From Streptococcus mitis (GTDB taxonomy: Bacteria > Bacillota > Bacilli > Lactobacillales > Streptococcaceae): DNA of 44,379 bases. The stretch lies in assembly GCF_001579045.1 (NCBI RefSeq), contig NZ_KQ970262.1:61714-106092 (forward strand), in the 5' to 3' direction. Position numbers and translations under genes: made by a program. Under the pieces are notes generated by a model. That model ran no database searches, was not told the DNA's origin, and saw only the letters and a program-made list of their open reading frames with translations. Positions 29,052 through 36,663 of this stretch are shown one piece after another (position 1 is the first letter of the stretch; each line of letters opens with the position of its first letter).

Positions 29052-29930
29052 ATGCAGATTCAAAAAAGTTTTAAGGGGCAGTCTTCCTACGGGAAGCTGT
29101 ACCTAGTAGCAACGCCGATTGGCAATCTAGATGATATGACATTTCGAGCTATTCAGACCTTGAAAGAAGTGGACTGGATTGCAGCTGAGGATACGCGCAA
29201 TACAGGTCTTTTGCTCAAGCATTTCGACATTCAGACAAAGCAGATCAGTTTTCATGAGCATAATGCTAAGGAAAAAATTCCTGATTTGATTGGTTTCCTG
29301 AAAGCAGGGCAAAGTATTGCTCAGGTTTCTGATGCGGGTCTGCCTAGCATCTCAGACCCTGGGCATGATTTGGTCAAAGCAGCGATTGAGGAAGATATTG
29401 CTGTTGTCACAGTTCCAGGTGCCTCTGCAGGGATTTCTGCCTTGATTGCCAGTGGTTTGGCCCCGCAACCGCATATCTTTTATGGTTTCTTACCTAGAAA
29501 GTCTGGCCAGCAAAAGCAATTTTTTGAAGCCAAAAAAGACTATCCTGAAACACAGATTTTCTATGAATCCCCCCATCGTGTGGCGGATACATTGGAAAAT
29601 ATGCTAGCAGTCTACGGTGACCGCTCGGTAGTTTTGGTCAGGGAACTGACCAAAATCTATGAAGAATACCAAAGAGGTACCATTTCTGAGCTATTAGAAA
29701 GCATTGCTGAAACGCCACTCAAGGGAGAATGCCTTATCATTGTTGAAGGTGCCAGTCAGGATGTGGAGGAAAAAGATGAGGAGGACTTGTTCTTAGAAAT
29801 CCAAGCTCGTATCCAGCAAGGTATGAAGAAAAATCAAGCCATTAAGGAAGTAGCTAAGTTTTACCAGTGGAATAAAAGCCAGCTGTACGCAGCCTACCAC
29901 GACTGGGAAGAAAATCAAGAAAATGACTAA
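29052..29930 (+). CDS. rsmI: 16S rRNA 2'-O-methyltransferase RsmI
   Basis: RsmI methylates the ribose of C1402 in 16S rRNA using S-adenosylmethionine. The 292-residue protein belongs to the tetrapyrrole-methylase fold. Signatures are LYLVATPIGNLDDMT, AEDTRNTGLLLKH, VSDAGLPSISDPG and FYESPHRVADTL; a C-terminal helical domain follows. It starts 2 bases after yabA and ends just before a hairpin terminator. Confidence 0.95.
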   Translation: MQIQKSFKGQSSYGKLYLVATPIGNLDDMTFRAIQTLKEVDWIAAEDTRNTGLLLKHFDIQTKQISFHEHNAKEKIPDLIGFLKAGQSIAQVSDAGLPSISDPGHDLVKAAIEEDIAVVTVPGASAGISALIASGLAPQPHIFYGFLPRKSGQQKQFFEAKKDYPETQIFYESPHRVADTLENMLAVYGDRSVVLVRELTKIYEEYQRGTISELLESIAETPLKGECLIIVEGASQDVEEKDEEDLFLEIQARIQQGMKKNQAIKEVAKFYQWNKSQLYAAYHDWEENQEND

Positions 29931-29933
29931 ACA

Positions 29934-29960
29934 GGGAAGTTTGCCTTCTTCCCTTTTTTT
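29934..29960 (+). terminator. Terminator of the tmk-rsmI unit
   Basis: GGGAAG (29934-29939) pairs with CTTCCC (29948-29953), followed by seven T residues. The T tract runs into the next promoter. Confidence 0.8.
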
Positions 29961-29968
29961 GTTATACT
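29960..29968 (+). promoter_or_regulatory. Extended -10 promoter upstream of trmFO
   Basis: TGTTATACT is an extended -10 box abutting the rsmI terminator. Transcription from about 29975 would give a leader of about 240 bases before trmFO, covering the repeat array. Confidence 0.5.
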
Positions 29969-30002
29969 AGTAGAAGAAAAAATTAGAAAGATTTGTGGGA
30001 GT

Positions 30003-30173
30003 GAAAAAGTCCGGGGGACTTTTTCAGCCTGAGCCAGGAAATTCGAAAGCGAGGGAAGTCCTGTGGACTTTTTCAGCCTGAGCCAAGAAACTTGAAAGCG
30101 AAGTAAGTCCTGTGGACTTTTTCAGCCTGAGCCAAGAAACTCGAAAGCTCGTAAGTCCGATTGGCTTTTTCAA
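30003..30173. repeat. 49-bp tandem repeat with terminator-like hairpins in the trmFO leader
   Basis: Units beginning AAGTCC occur at 30007, 30056, 30105 and (degenerate, partial) 30153, so the period is 49, 49 and 48 bases. Each carries AAGTCC-nnn-GGACTTTTTC or a variant, followed by AGCCTGAGCCA. The first hairpin is a perfect 10-bp stem (GAAAAAGTCC / GGACTTTTTC, loop GGG); units two and three have 6-bp stems with loop TGT. The block is framed by TGGGAGT (29996-30002) and ACTCCCA (30192-30198). It may be a relative of the SPRITE terminator-like repeats described in pneumococci, but I cannot confirm that. Confidence 0.75.
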
Positions 30174-30214
30174 TGTGAATCTTAACTTCATACTCCCAAA
30201 GAGGTATTAGTGTC

Positions 30215-31549
30215 GTGTCTCAATCTTATATCAATGTTATCGGTGCTGGTTTGGCAGGTTCTGAAGCAGCCTACCAAATTGCAGAGCGTGGTATTCCAGT
30301 TAAACTTTATGAAATGCGTGGTGTCAAGTCAACACCTCAGCACAAAACAGACAATTTTGCTGAGTTGGTTTGTTCCAATTCCCTACGTGGGGATGCTTTG
30401 ACAAATGCCGTTGGGCTCCTCAAGGAAGAAATGCGTCGCTTGGGTTCAGTTATCTTGGAATCTGCTGAAGCAACCCGTGTTCCTGCAGGTGGTGCGCTTG
30501 CGGTGGACCGCGATGGTTTCTCACAAATGGTGACCGAAAAAGTAGCCAATCATCCCTTAATCGAAGTAGTGCGTGATGAAATTACAGAATTGCCGACAGA
30601 TGTTATTACGGTTATCGCTACTGGTCCTTTGACAAGTGATGCCCTGGCTGAAAAGATTCATGCCCTTAATGATGGCGATGGCTTCTATTTCTACGATGCG
30701 GCAGCGCCTATTATCGACGTCAACACTATCGATATAAGCAAGGTCTATCTCAAGTCTCGTTATGATAAGGGAGAAGCAGCCTACCTCAATGCGCCCATGA
30801 CCAAGCAAGAGTTTATGGATTTTCATGAAGCCTTGGTTAATGCGGAAGAAGCACCGCTCAATTCTTTTGAAAAAGAAAAGTACTTTGAAGGCTGTATGCC
30901 TATCGAAGTCATGGCCAAACGAGGTATTAAAACCATGCTTTATGGCCCTATGAAACCAGTCGGTCTTGAGTATCCAGACGACTACACAGGACCTCGTGAT
31001 GGAGAATTTAAAACACCTTATGCGGTTGTGCAACTTCGTCAGGACAATGCAGCTGGTAGCCTCTATAATATCGTCGGTTTCCAGACCCACCTCAAATGGG
31101 GAGAACAGAAACGTGTCTTCCAAATGATTCCAGGTCTTGAAAATGCGGAGTTTGTTCGTTATGGTGTCATGCACCGCAATTCTTACATGGATTCACCAAA
31201 TCTTCTGGAGCAGACCTACCGTTCTAAGAAACAACCAAATCTCTTCTTTGCTGGTCAGATGACGGGTGTGGAAGGCTATGTAGAGTCCGCAGCATCAGGA
31301 TTAGTTGCGGGAATTAACGCGGCTCGTCTTTTCAAGGGAGAAAGTCAAGCTATTTTCCCAGAGACGACGGCTATCGGAAGCTTAGCTCATTATATCACCC
31401 ATGCTGACAGCAAACATTTTCAACCGATGAATGTCAATTTTGGGATCATCAAGGAGTTGGAAGGCGAGCGTATCCGTGACAAGAAGGCTCGTTATGAAAA
31501 AATTGCAGAGCGTGCCCTTGCTGACTTAGAGGAATTTTTAACAGTCTAA
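30215..31549 (+). CDS. trmFO: tRNA uridine-54 C5-methyltransferase TrmFO
   Basis: TrmFO makes ribothymidine at position 54 of tRNAs using methylene-tetrahydrofolate and FAD, in place of the SAM-dependent enzyme of Gram-negatives. The 444-residue protein starts with the FAD dinucleotide-binding fold ([21 protein letters not shown]) and contains [23 protein letters not shown] and [22 protein letters not shown]. The start codon is GTG at 30215, with GAGG 10 bases upstream; homology begins immediately after. It was formerly called gid. The long leader with hairpin repeats is unusual. Confidence 0.95.
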   Translation: MSQSYINVIGAGLAGSEAAYQIAERGIPVKLYEMRGVKSTPQHKTDNFAELVCSNSLRGDALTNAVGLLKEEMRRLGSVILESAEATRVPAGGALAVDRDGFSQMVTEKVANHPLIEVVRDEITELPTDVITVIATGPLTSDALAEKIHALNDGDGFYFYDAAAPIIDVNTIDISKVYLKSRYDKGEAAYLNAPMTKQEFMDFHEALVNAEEAPLNSFEKEKYFEGCMPIEVMAKRGIKTMLYGPMKPVGLEYPDDYTGPRDGEFKTPYAVVQLRQDNAAGSLYNIVGFQTHLKWGEQKRVFQMIPGLENAEFVRYGVMHRNSYMDSPNLLEQTYRSKKQPNLFFAGQMTGVEGYVESAASGLVAGINAARLFKGESQAIFPETTAIGSLAHYITHADSKHFQPMNVNFGIIKELEGERIRDKKARYEKIAERALADLEEFLTV

Positions 31550-31596
31550 TTTTTTTCAAAGAATTGCTCATGATACTATAAAAATCTTAGAAATTG

Positions 31597-31605
31597 TGAT
31601 AAAAT
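31597..31605 (+). promoter_or_regulatory. Extended -10 promoter of pyrH-frr
   Basis: TGATAAAAT is an extended -10 box 27 bases before the pyrH ATG, leaving room for the AGGAGAG ribosome site. Confidence 0.55.
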
Positions 31606-31632
31606 AGGTAGGATAAAAGAAGGAGAGTGAAA

Positions 31633-32370
31633 ATGGCGAATCCCAAGTATAAACGTATTTTAATCAAGTTATCAGGTGAAGCCCTTGCCGGTGAACGAGG
31701 CGTAGGGATTGATATCCAAACAGTTCAAACAATCGCAAAAGAGATTGAAGAAGTTCATAGCTTAGGTATCGAAATTGCCCTTGTTATCGGTGGAGGAAAT
31801 CTCTGGCGTGGAGAACCTGCAGCAGAAGCAGGTATGGACCGCGTTCAGGCAGATTACACAGGAATGCTTGGGACTGTTATGAATGCTCTTGTGATGGCAG
31901 ATTCATTACAACAAGTTGGGGTTGATACACGTGTGCAAACAGCTATTGCTATGCAACAAGTGGCAGAGCCTTATGTCCGTGGACGTGCCCTTCGTCACCT
32001 TGAAAAAGGCCGTATCGTTATCTTTGGTGCTGGAATTGGTTCACCTTACTTCTCAACAGATACCACAGCGGCTCTTCGTGCAGCTGAAATCGAAGCGGAT
32101 GCTATCCTTATGGCTAAAAATGGTGTTGACGGTGTTTACAATGCCGATCCTAAGAAAGACAAGACAGCCGTTAAGTTTGAAGAATTGACCCACCGTGACG
32201 TTATCAATAAAGGTCTTCGTATCATGGACTCAACAGCTTCAACCCTCTCAATGGACAACGACATTGACTTGGTTGTCTTCAACATGAACCAACCAGGCAA
32301 CATCAAACGTGTCGTATTTGGTGAAAATATCGGAACAACTGTTTCAAATAATATTGAAGAAAAGGAATAA
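31633..32370 (+). CDS. pyrH: Uridylate kinase PyrH
   Basis: PyrH converts UMP to UDP and is a hexameric bacterial enzyme controlled by UTP and GTP. The 245-residue protein shows [54 protein letters not shown] and [17 protein letters not shown]. The ATG at 31633 is spaced correctly from AGGAGAG; the GTG 6 bases earlier overlaps that site and is unlikely. It is followed 8 bases later by frr, the standard pairing. Confidence 0.96.
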   Translation: MANPKYKRILIKLSGEALAGERGVGIDIQTVQTIAKEIEEVHSLGIEIALVIGGGNLWRGEPAAEAGMDRVQADYTGMLGTVMNALVMADSLQQVGVDTRVQTAIAMQQVAEPYVRGRALRHLEKGRIVIFGAGIGSPYFSTDTTAALRAAEIEADAILMAKNGVDGVYNADPKKDKTAVKFEELTHRDVINKGLRIMDSTASTLSMDNDIDLVVFNMNQPGNIKRVVFGENIGTTVSNNIEEKE

Positions 32371-32378
32371 GAAAGATT

Positions 32379-32936
32379 ATGGCTAACGCAATTATTGAAA
32401 AAGCTAAAGAGAGAATGACCCAGTCTCACCACTCACTTGCTCGTGAATTTGGTGGTATCCGTGCTGGCCGTGCCAATGCAAGCTTGCTTGACCGTGTACA
32501 TGTAGAATACTATGGAGTAGAAACACCTCTTAACCAAATCGCTTCAATTACGATTCCAGAAGCGCGTGTTTTGTTGGTAACACCATTTGACAAGTCTTCA
32601 TTGAAAGACATCGAACGTGCCTTGAACGCTTCTGATCTTGGTATCACACCAGCTAACGATGGTTCTGTGATTCGCTTGGTTATCCCAGCTCTTACAGAAG
32701 AAACTCGTCGTGATCTTGCTAAAGAAGTGAAGAAGGTCGGTGAGAATGCTAAAGTGGCTGTCCGCAATATCCGTCGTGATGCTATGGATGAAGCTAAGAA
32801 ACAAGAAAAAGCAAAAGAAATCACTGAAGACGAATTGAAGACTCTTGAAAAAGATATTCAAAAAGTAACAGACGATGCTGTTAAACACATCGATGACATG
32901 ACTGCCAACAAAGAGAAAGAACTCTTGGAAGTCTAA
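32379..32936 (+). CDS. frr: Ribosome recycling factor
   Basis: RRF splits the post-termination ribosome together with EF-G. The 185-residue protein has the family start ([21 protein letters not shown]), the [28 protein letters not shown] region, and the long C-terminal helices of the three-helix bundle ([32 protein letters not shown] across residues 108-140). Length is standard. A terminator-like hairpin separates it from cvfB. Confidence 0.97.
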   Translation: MANAIIEKAKERMTQSHHSLAREFGGIRAGRANASLLDRVHVEYYGVETPLNQIASITIPEARVLLVTPFDKSSLKDIERALNASDLGITPANDGSVIRLVIPALTEETRRDLAKEVKKVGENAKVAVRNIRRDAMDEAKKQEKAKEITEDELKTLEKDIQKVTDDAVKHIDDMTANKEKELLEV

Positions 32937-32947
32937 AAATAAACAGA

Positions 32948-32980
32948 AAAACTCAGTTGGCATTGCTGGCTGAGTTTTAT
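32948..32980 (+). terminator. Hairpin terminator between frr and cvfB
   Basis: AAAACTCAG (32948-32956) pairs with CTGAGTTTT (32970-32978) over a 13-base loop. The T tract is short, so it may be partial and let some transcripts continue into cvfB, whose ATG lies only 18 bases further. Confidence 0.65.
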
Positions 32981-32995
32981 TCGAAAGAAGGAAAT

Positions 32996-33850
32996 ATGAA
33001 TACAAATCTTGCAAGTTTTATCGTTGGACTGATTATCGATGAAAATGACCGTTTTTACTTTGTACAAAAGGATGGCCAGACCTATGCGCTTGCCAAGGAA
33101 GAAGGTCAACATACAGTAGGGGATACGGTTAAAGGTTTTGCCTACACGGATATGAAGCAAAAACTCCGCCTGACCACTCTAGAAGTGACCGCCACTCAGG
33201 ATCAATTTGGTTGGGGTCGTGTCACAGAAGTGCGCAAGGACTTGGGTGTCTTTGTGGATACAGGCCTTCCTGACAAGGAAATCGTTGTGTCACTCGATAT
33301 TCTCCCTGAGCTCAAGGAACTCTGGCCTAAGAAGGGCGACCAACTCTACATCCGTCTTGAAGTGGACAAGAAAGACCGTATCTGGGGACTATTGGCCTAT
33401 CAAGAAGACTTCCAACGTCTGGCTCGTCCTGCCTACAACAACATGCAGAACCAAAACTGGCCAGCCATTGTTTACCGCCTCAAGCTGTCAGGAACTTTTG
33501 TTTATCTGCCAGAAAACAACATGCTTGGCTTTATTCATCCTAGCGAGCGTTATGCAGAGCCACGTTTGGGTCAAGTCTTAGATGCGCGTGTCATTGGTTT
33601 CCGTGAAGTGGACCGTACCTTGAATCTCTCCCTCAAACCACGTTCTTTTGAAATGTTGGAAAATGATGCCCAGATGATTTTGACTTACTTGGAAAGTAAT
33701 GGCGGTTTCATGACCTTGAATGACAAGTCATCCCCTGAGGATATCAAGGCAACCTTTGGCATTTCTAAAGGTCAGTTCAAGAAAGCTTTAGGTGGTCTTA
33801 TGAAGGCTGGTAAAATCAAGCAAGACCAGTTTGGGACAGAGTTGATTTAG
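32996..33850 (+). CDS. cvfB: S1-domain RNA-binding protein CvfB
   Basis: A 284-residue protein of the CvfB/YitL family, with tandem S1-like OB folds (about 1-210: [58 protein letters not shown]) and a C-terminal winged helix (about 215-284, [21 protein letters not shown]). CvfB binds RNA and affects virulence gene expression in Staphylococcus; the streptococcal role is inferred. The ATG at 32996 has AAGGAAA upstream; an in-frame ATG 39 bases earlier lies within the hairpin and is rejected. Confidence 0.9.
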   Translation: MNTNLASFIVGLIIDENDRFYFVQKDGQTYALAKEEGQHTVGDTVKGFAYTDMKQKLRLTTLEVTATQDQFGWGRVTEVRKDLGVFVDTGLPDKEIVVSLDILPELKELWPKKGDQLYIRLEVDKKDRIWGLLAYQEDFQRLARPAYNNMQNQNWPAIVYRLKLSGTFVYLPENNMLGFIHPSERYAEPRLGQVLDARVIGFREVDRTLNLSLKPRSFEMLENDAQMILTYLESNGGFMTLNDKSSPEDIKATFGISKGQFKKALGGLMKAGKIKQDQFGTELI

Positions 33851-33858
33851 GGAGATTT

Positions 33859-34074
33859 ATGAGAAAATCATTTTACACTTGGCTCATGACCGAGCGCAAT
33901 CCTAAAAGTAACAGTCCCAAAGCAATCTTGGCAGACCTAGCTTTTGAAGAGTCAGCCTTTCCAAAACACACAGATGATTTTGATGAGGTGAGTCGCTTTT
34001 TAGAGGAGCATGCCAGTTTCTCTTTCAACTTAGGAGACTTTGACGCTATCTGGCAAGAATACATAGAACACTAG
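33859..34074 (+). CDS. YozE family (UPF0346) small protein
   Basis: A 71-residue acidic protein of the YozE SAM-like family. It has the signature [20 protein letters not shown] and the second block [18 protein letters not shown], both close to the family pattern (SFYxWL...F P...D). It is all-helical by composition and has no signal peptide. Function is not established; binding to nucleic acid has been suggested from the fold. It starts 8 bases after cvfB with a GGGAG ribosome site, so it probably shares that transcript. Confidence 0.88.
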   Translation: MRKSFYTWLMTERNPKSNSPKAILADLAFEESAFPKHTDDFDEVSRFLEEHASFSFNLGDFDAIWQEYIEH

Positions 34075-34091
34075 CATGATTCACTGAGTTT

Positions 34092-34113
34092 GGGCTAGTA
34101 ATTTCTCTAGCCC
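34092..34113 (+). terminator. Hairpin after yozE, before the phoH promoter
   Basis: GGGCTAG (34092-34098) pairs with CTAGCCC (34107-34113). Only three T residues follow, so termination may be weak. Confidence 0.5.
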
Positions 34114-34115
34114 TT

Positions 34116-34124
34116 TGCTATAAT
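34116..34124 (+). promoter_or_regulatory. Extended -10 promoter of phoH
   Basis: TGCTATAAT is an extended -10 box 35 bases before the TTG start of phoH, leaving room for the GAGAGG ribosome site. Confidence 0.6.
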
Positions 34125-34158
34125 AAAAAGAAATAAAAGAATTAGAGAGGTTCTTTAT

Positions 34159-35163
34159 TTGAAGGAACATTCAATAGACATTCAACTGAGTCATCCAGAT
34201 GACTTATTTCATCTTTTTGGTTCCAATGAACGCCATCTTCGTTTGATGGAAGAAGAGCTTGATGTGGTGATTCATGCCCGTACAGAGATTGTGCAGGTTT
34301 TGGGAGAAGAGACTGCCTGTGAGGAAGCTCGTCAGGTTATTCAAGCTCTCATGGTCTTGGTGAACCGTGGGATGACTGTCGGTACACCAGATGTGGTGAC
34401 TGCGATTAGCATGGTCAAAAACGATGAAATTGACAAGTTTGTCGCCCTTTACGAAGAAGAAATCATCAAAGATAATACAGGAAAGCCTATCCGTGTCAAA
34501 ACCTTAGGTCAAAAACTTTATGTGGACAGTGTCAAACAGCATGATGTGACCTTTGGAATCGGACCTGCAGGGACAGGGAAGACCTTCCTTGCAGTGACCT
34601 TGGCCGTGACTGCCCTTAAACGTGGGCAAGTCAAGCGAATTATCCTAACTCGTCCAGCAGTGGAAGCAGGAGAGAGTCTAGGTTTTCTTCCGGGTGATCT
34701 AAAGGAAAAGGTCGATCCTTACCTTCGACCTGTTTATGATGCCTTGTATCAGATTCTGGGAAAAGACCAAACGACTCGTCTCATGGAGCGTGAAATTATT
34801 GAAATTGCGCCCCTTGCCTATATGCGTGGACGAACCTTGGATGATGCCTTTGTCATTCTCGATGAGGCTCAAAATACGACCATTATGCAGATGAAGATGT
34901 TTTTGACGCGTTTAGGTTTTAATTCTAAGATGATTGTCAATGGAGATATCAGTCAGATTGACCTTCCGCGTAACGTCAAGTCCGGTTTGATTGATGCCCA
35001 AGAAAAGCTCAAGAACATTCACCAGATTGACTTTGTTCATTTTTCAGCCAAGGATGTGGTTCGCCATCCAGTTGTCGCTCAGATTATCCGAGCTTATGAA
35101 CCAGCACCGGTTAAAAAAGAAGAGAGTGAAGAATTAGATCCTCAACCTCTATCTGAAGGATAG
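34159..35163 (+). CDS. PhoH-like ATPase
   Basis: A 334-residue PhoH-family P-loop ATPase. An N-terminal domain (about 1-110) precedes the ATPase core: Walker A GPAGTGKTFLAVTLAV, TRPAVEAGESLGFLPGDL, and Walker B VILDEAQNTT followed by MFLTRLGFNSKMIVNGD. PhoH proteins are linked to RNA metabolism and in many Firmicutes sit near ybeY and era; that neighbour is absent here. The start is TTG at 34159, with GAGAGG 8 bases upstream and homology from the first residues. The acidic C-terminal tail (EEESEELDPQ-like) is variable in the family. Confidence 0.92.
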   Translation: MKEHSIDIQLSHPDDLFHLFGSNERHLRLMEEELDVVIHARTEIVQVLGEETACEEARQVIQALMVLVNRGMTVGTPDVVTAISMVKNDEIDKFVALYEEEIIKDNTGKPIRVKTLGQKLYVDSVKQHDVTFGIGPAGTGKTFLAVTLAVTALKRGQVKRIILTRPAVEAGESLGFLPGDLKEKVDPYLRPVYDALYQILGKDQTTRLMEREIIEIAPLAYMRGRTLDDAFVILDEAQNTTIMQMKMFLTRLGFNSKMIVNGDISQIDLPRNVKSGLIDAQEKLKNIHQIDFVHFSAKDVVRHPVVAQIIRAYEPAPVKKEESEELDPQPLSEG

Positions 35164-35198
35164 TTCTTTTGTACTTAAAGTTATCTCAATGCTAACTC

Positions 35199-35305
35199 TA
35201 TAGTAGATTGAAGCTAGAATAGTACGTTGTGACTGTTAAAACATTTCTAGAAATTAATTTGACTTTCCTGATTGATTTGTTTATATCTTATTTCAATCTA
35301 CTATA
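35199..35305. repeat. RUP element (107 bp)
   Basis: The block is exactly 107 bases with perfect 14-bp terminal inverted repeats, TATAGTAGATTGAA at the left and TTCAATCTACTATA at the right. Length and ends fit the Repeat Unit of Pneumococcus, a non-autonomous element thought to be moved by an IS630-type transposase. It fills half of the gap between phoH and the GNAT pseudogene. Confidence 0.8.
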
Positions 35306-35374
35306 AGTTTGCTTTTAAATGTTTTATTCAATATCCTTGTATTAGATTAGAAAGGTTTCAAGTGGAAGAAATAT

Positions 35375-35944
35375 ATGGAATCAATCTTTTTAAAACTAGC
35401 TCAGTATCCCATAGTCGAGACAGAGCGTTTATTGCTTAGACCTGTAACCTTGGATGATGCGGAAGCTATGTTTGAGTATGCCTCGGATAAGGATAATACA
35501 CGTTACACTTTTCCAACCAATCAAAGCTTGGAAGAAACCAAAAATAATATTGCCCAGTTCTACTTGGTCAATCCCTTAGGACGCTGGGGAATAGAACTGA
35601 AATGCAATGGCAAATTTATTGGAACCATTGACTTGCACAAGATTGATTCTGTTCTTAAGAAGGCAGCTATTGGCTACATTATCAATAAATAGTATTGGAA
35701 TCAAGGATTAACGACAGAAGCCAATCGTGCCGTAATTGAGCTAGCTTTTGAGAAGATAGGAATGAATAAGTTAGTTGCTTTACACGATAAGGACAATCCT
35801 GCATCTGGAAAGGTCATGGAGAAATCAGGCATGCGTTTTTCTCATGCAGAACCATATGCTTGTATGGACCAGCATGAAGAAGGCCGAATCGTTACAAGAG
35901 TTCATTATGTCTTGACCAAGGAAGACTATTTTGCAAATAAATAA
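35375..35944 (+). pseudogene. GNAT acetyltransferase interrupted by one in-frame TAG
   Basis: The reading frame codes a RimJ/RimL-type GNAT protein of about 189 residues, but codon 106 is TAG (35690-35692). Before it lie VETERLLLRPVTLDDAEAMF and IGTIDLHKIDSVLKKAAIGY. After it, in the same frame and without loss, come YWNQGLTTEANRAVIELAF (the acetyl-CoA loop), DNPASGKVMEKSGM and the normal C-terminus ending at 35944. The break falls between beta-strand 4 and the cofactor loop, so the short product should be inactive. A single base change from a lysine, glutamine or glutamate codon explains it. A sequencing error or rare readthrough is possible. It is a paralogue of the intact gene at 11260. 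Confidence 0.85.
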
Positions 35945-35945
35945 G

Positions 35946-35977
35946 CAGTTGAAAAGAAATTTTTCGACTGTTTTTTT
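35946..35977 (+). terminator. Terminator before the comEA promoter
   Basis: CAGTTGAAAA (35946-35955) pairs with TTTTCGACTG (35961-35970), one G-U pair, loop of 5 bases, followed by seven T residues. Confidence 0.88.
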
Positions 35978-35985
35978 CTTCCTCT

Positions 35986-35993
35986 TACGAATA
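35986..35993 (+). promoter_or_regulatory. com-box (ComX/sigma-X promoter) of comEA-comEC
   Basis: TACGAATA is an exact copy of the com-box (cin-box) recognised by RNA polymerase with the competence sigma factor ComX. It is preceded by a T-rich stretch, as is usual, and lies 27 bases before the comEA start. No ordinary -10 box is present, so expression should be limited to the competent state. Confidence 0.9.
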
Positions 35994-36012
35994 ATCTAAG
36001 AGAGGAGAAAAT

Positions 36013-36663
36013 ATGGAAGCAATTATCGAGAAAATCAAAGAGTATAAAATCATTGTCATCTGTACTGGTCTGGGCTTGCTTGTTGGTGGATTTTTCCTAC
36101 TAAAACCAGCTCCACAAACACCTGTCAAAGAAACGAATTTACAGGTAGAAGTTGCAGCTGTTTCTAAGGATTCATTATCCGAAAAGGAAATAAAAAAGGA
36201 AGAGAAGGACGAACCCCTTGAACAAGATTTGATCACAGTAGATGTCAAAGGTGCTGTCAAATCGCCAGGGATTTATGACTTGCCAGTAGGTAGTCGGGTC
36301 AATGATGCTGTTCAGAAAGCTGGTGGATTGAATGAGCAAGCAGACAGCAAGTCGCTCAATCTAGCTCAGAAAGTTAGTGATGAGGCTCTGGTTTACGTCC
36401 CAACTAAGGGAGAAGAAGTAGCTAGTCAGCAGACTGCTTCGGGGACGGCTTCTTCAACAAGCAAGGAAAAGAAGGTAAATATTAACAAGGCCAGTCTGGA
36501 AGAGCTTAAACAGGTCAAGGGACTGGGAGGAAAACGAGCTCAGGACATTATCGACCATCGTGAATCAAATGGGAAATTCAAGTCGGTTGATGAACTCAAG
36601 AAAGTCTCTGGCATTGGTGCCAAGACCATAGAAAAGCTAAAAGATTATGTTACAGTGGATTAA
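36013..36663 (+). CDS. comEA: Competence DNA receptor ComEA
   Basis: ComEA binds double-stranded DNA outside the membrane during transformation. The 216-residue protein has one N-terminal membrane anchor (about 12-30), a linker rich in Lys and Glu, a SLBB domain (about 75-135, VDVKGAVKSPGIYDLPVGSR) and a C-terminal pair of helix-hairpin-helix motifs (about 155-216, NINKASLEELKQVKGLGGKR and SVDELKKVSGIGAKTIEKL). The start has a strong GAGAGGAG ribosome site. It is the first gene after the com-box and overlaps comEC by 17 bases. Confidence 0.95.
   Translation: MEAIIEKIKEYKIIVICTGLGLLVGGFFLLKPAPQTPVKETNLQVEVAAVSKDSLSEKEIKKEEKDEPLEQDLITVDVKGAVKSPGIYDLPVGSRVNDAVQKAGGLNEQADSKSLNLAQKVSDEALVYVPTKGEEVASQQTASGTASSTSKEKKVNINKASLEELKQVKGLGGKRAQDIIDHRESNGKFKSVDELKKVSGIGAKTIEKLKDYVTVD

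Noticed and set aside
30003-30173. Possible CRISPR array because of regularly spaced repeats before trmFO.
   Set aside because: The period is 48-49 bases with the whole unit repeated, so there are no unique spacers, and no cas genes are present.
30557-31174. A 205-codon minus-strand ORF inside trmFO.
   Set aside because: It is fully antisense to a well-conserved gene and its composition is that of a reverse-frame shadow.
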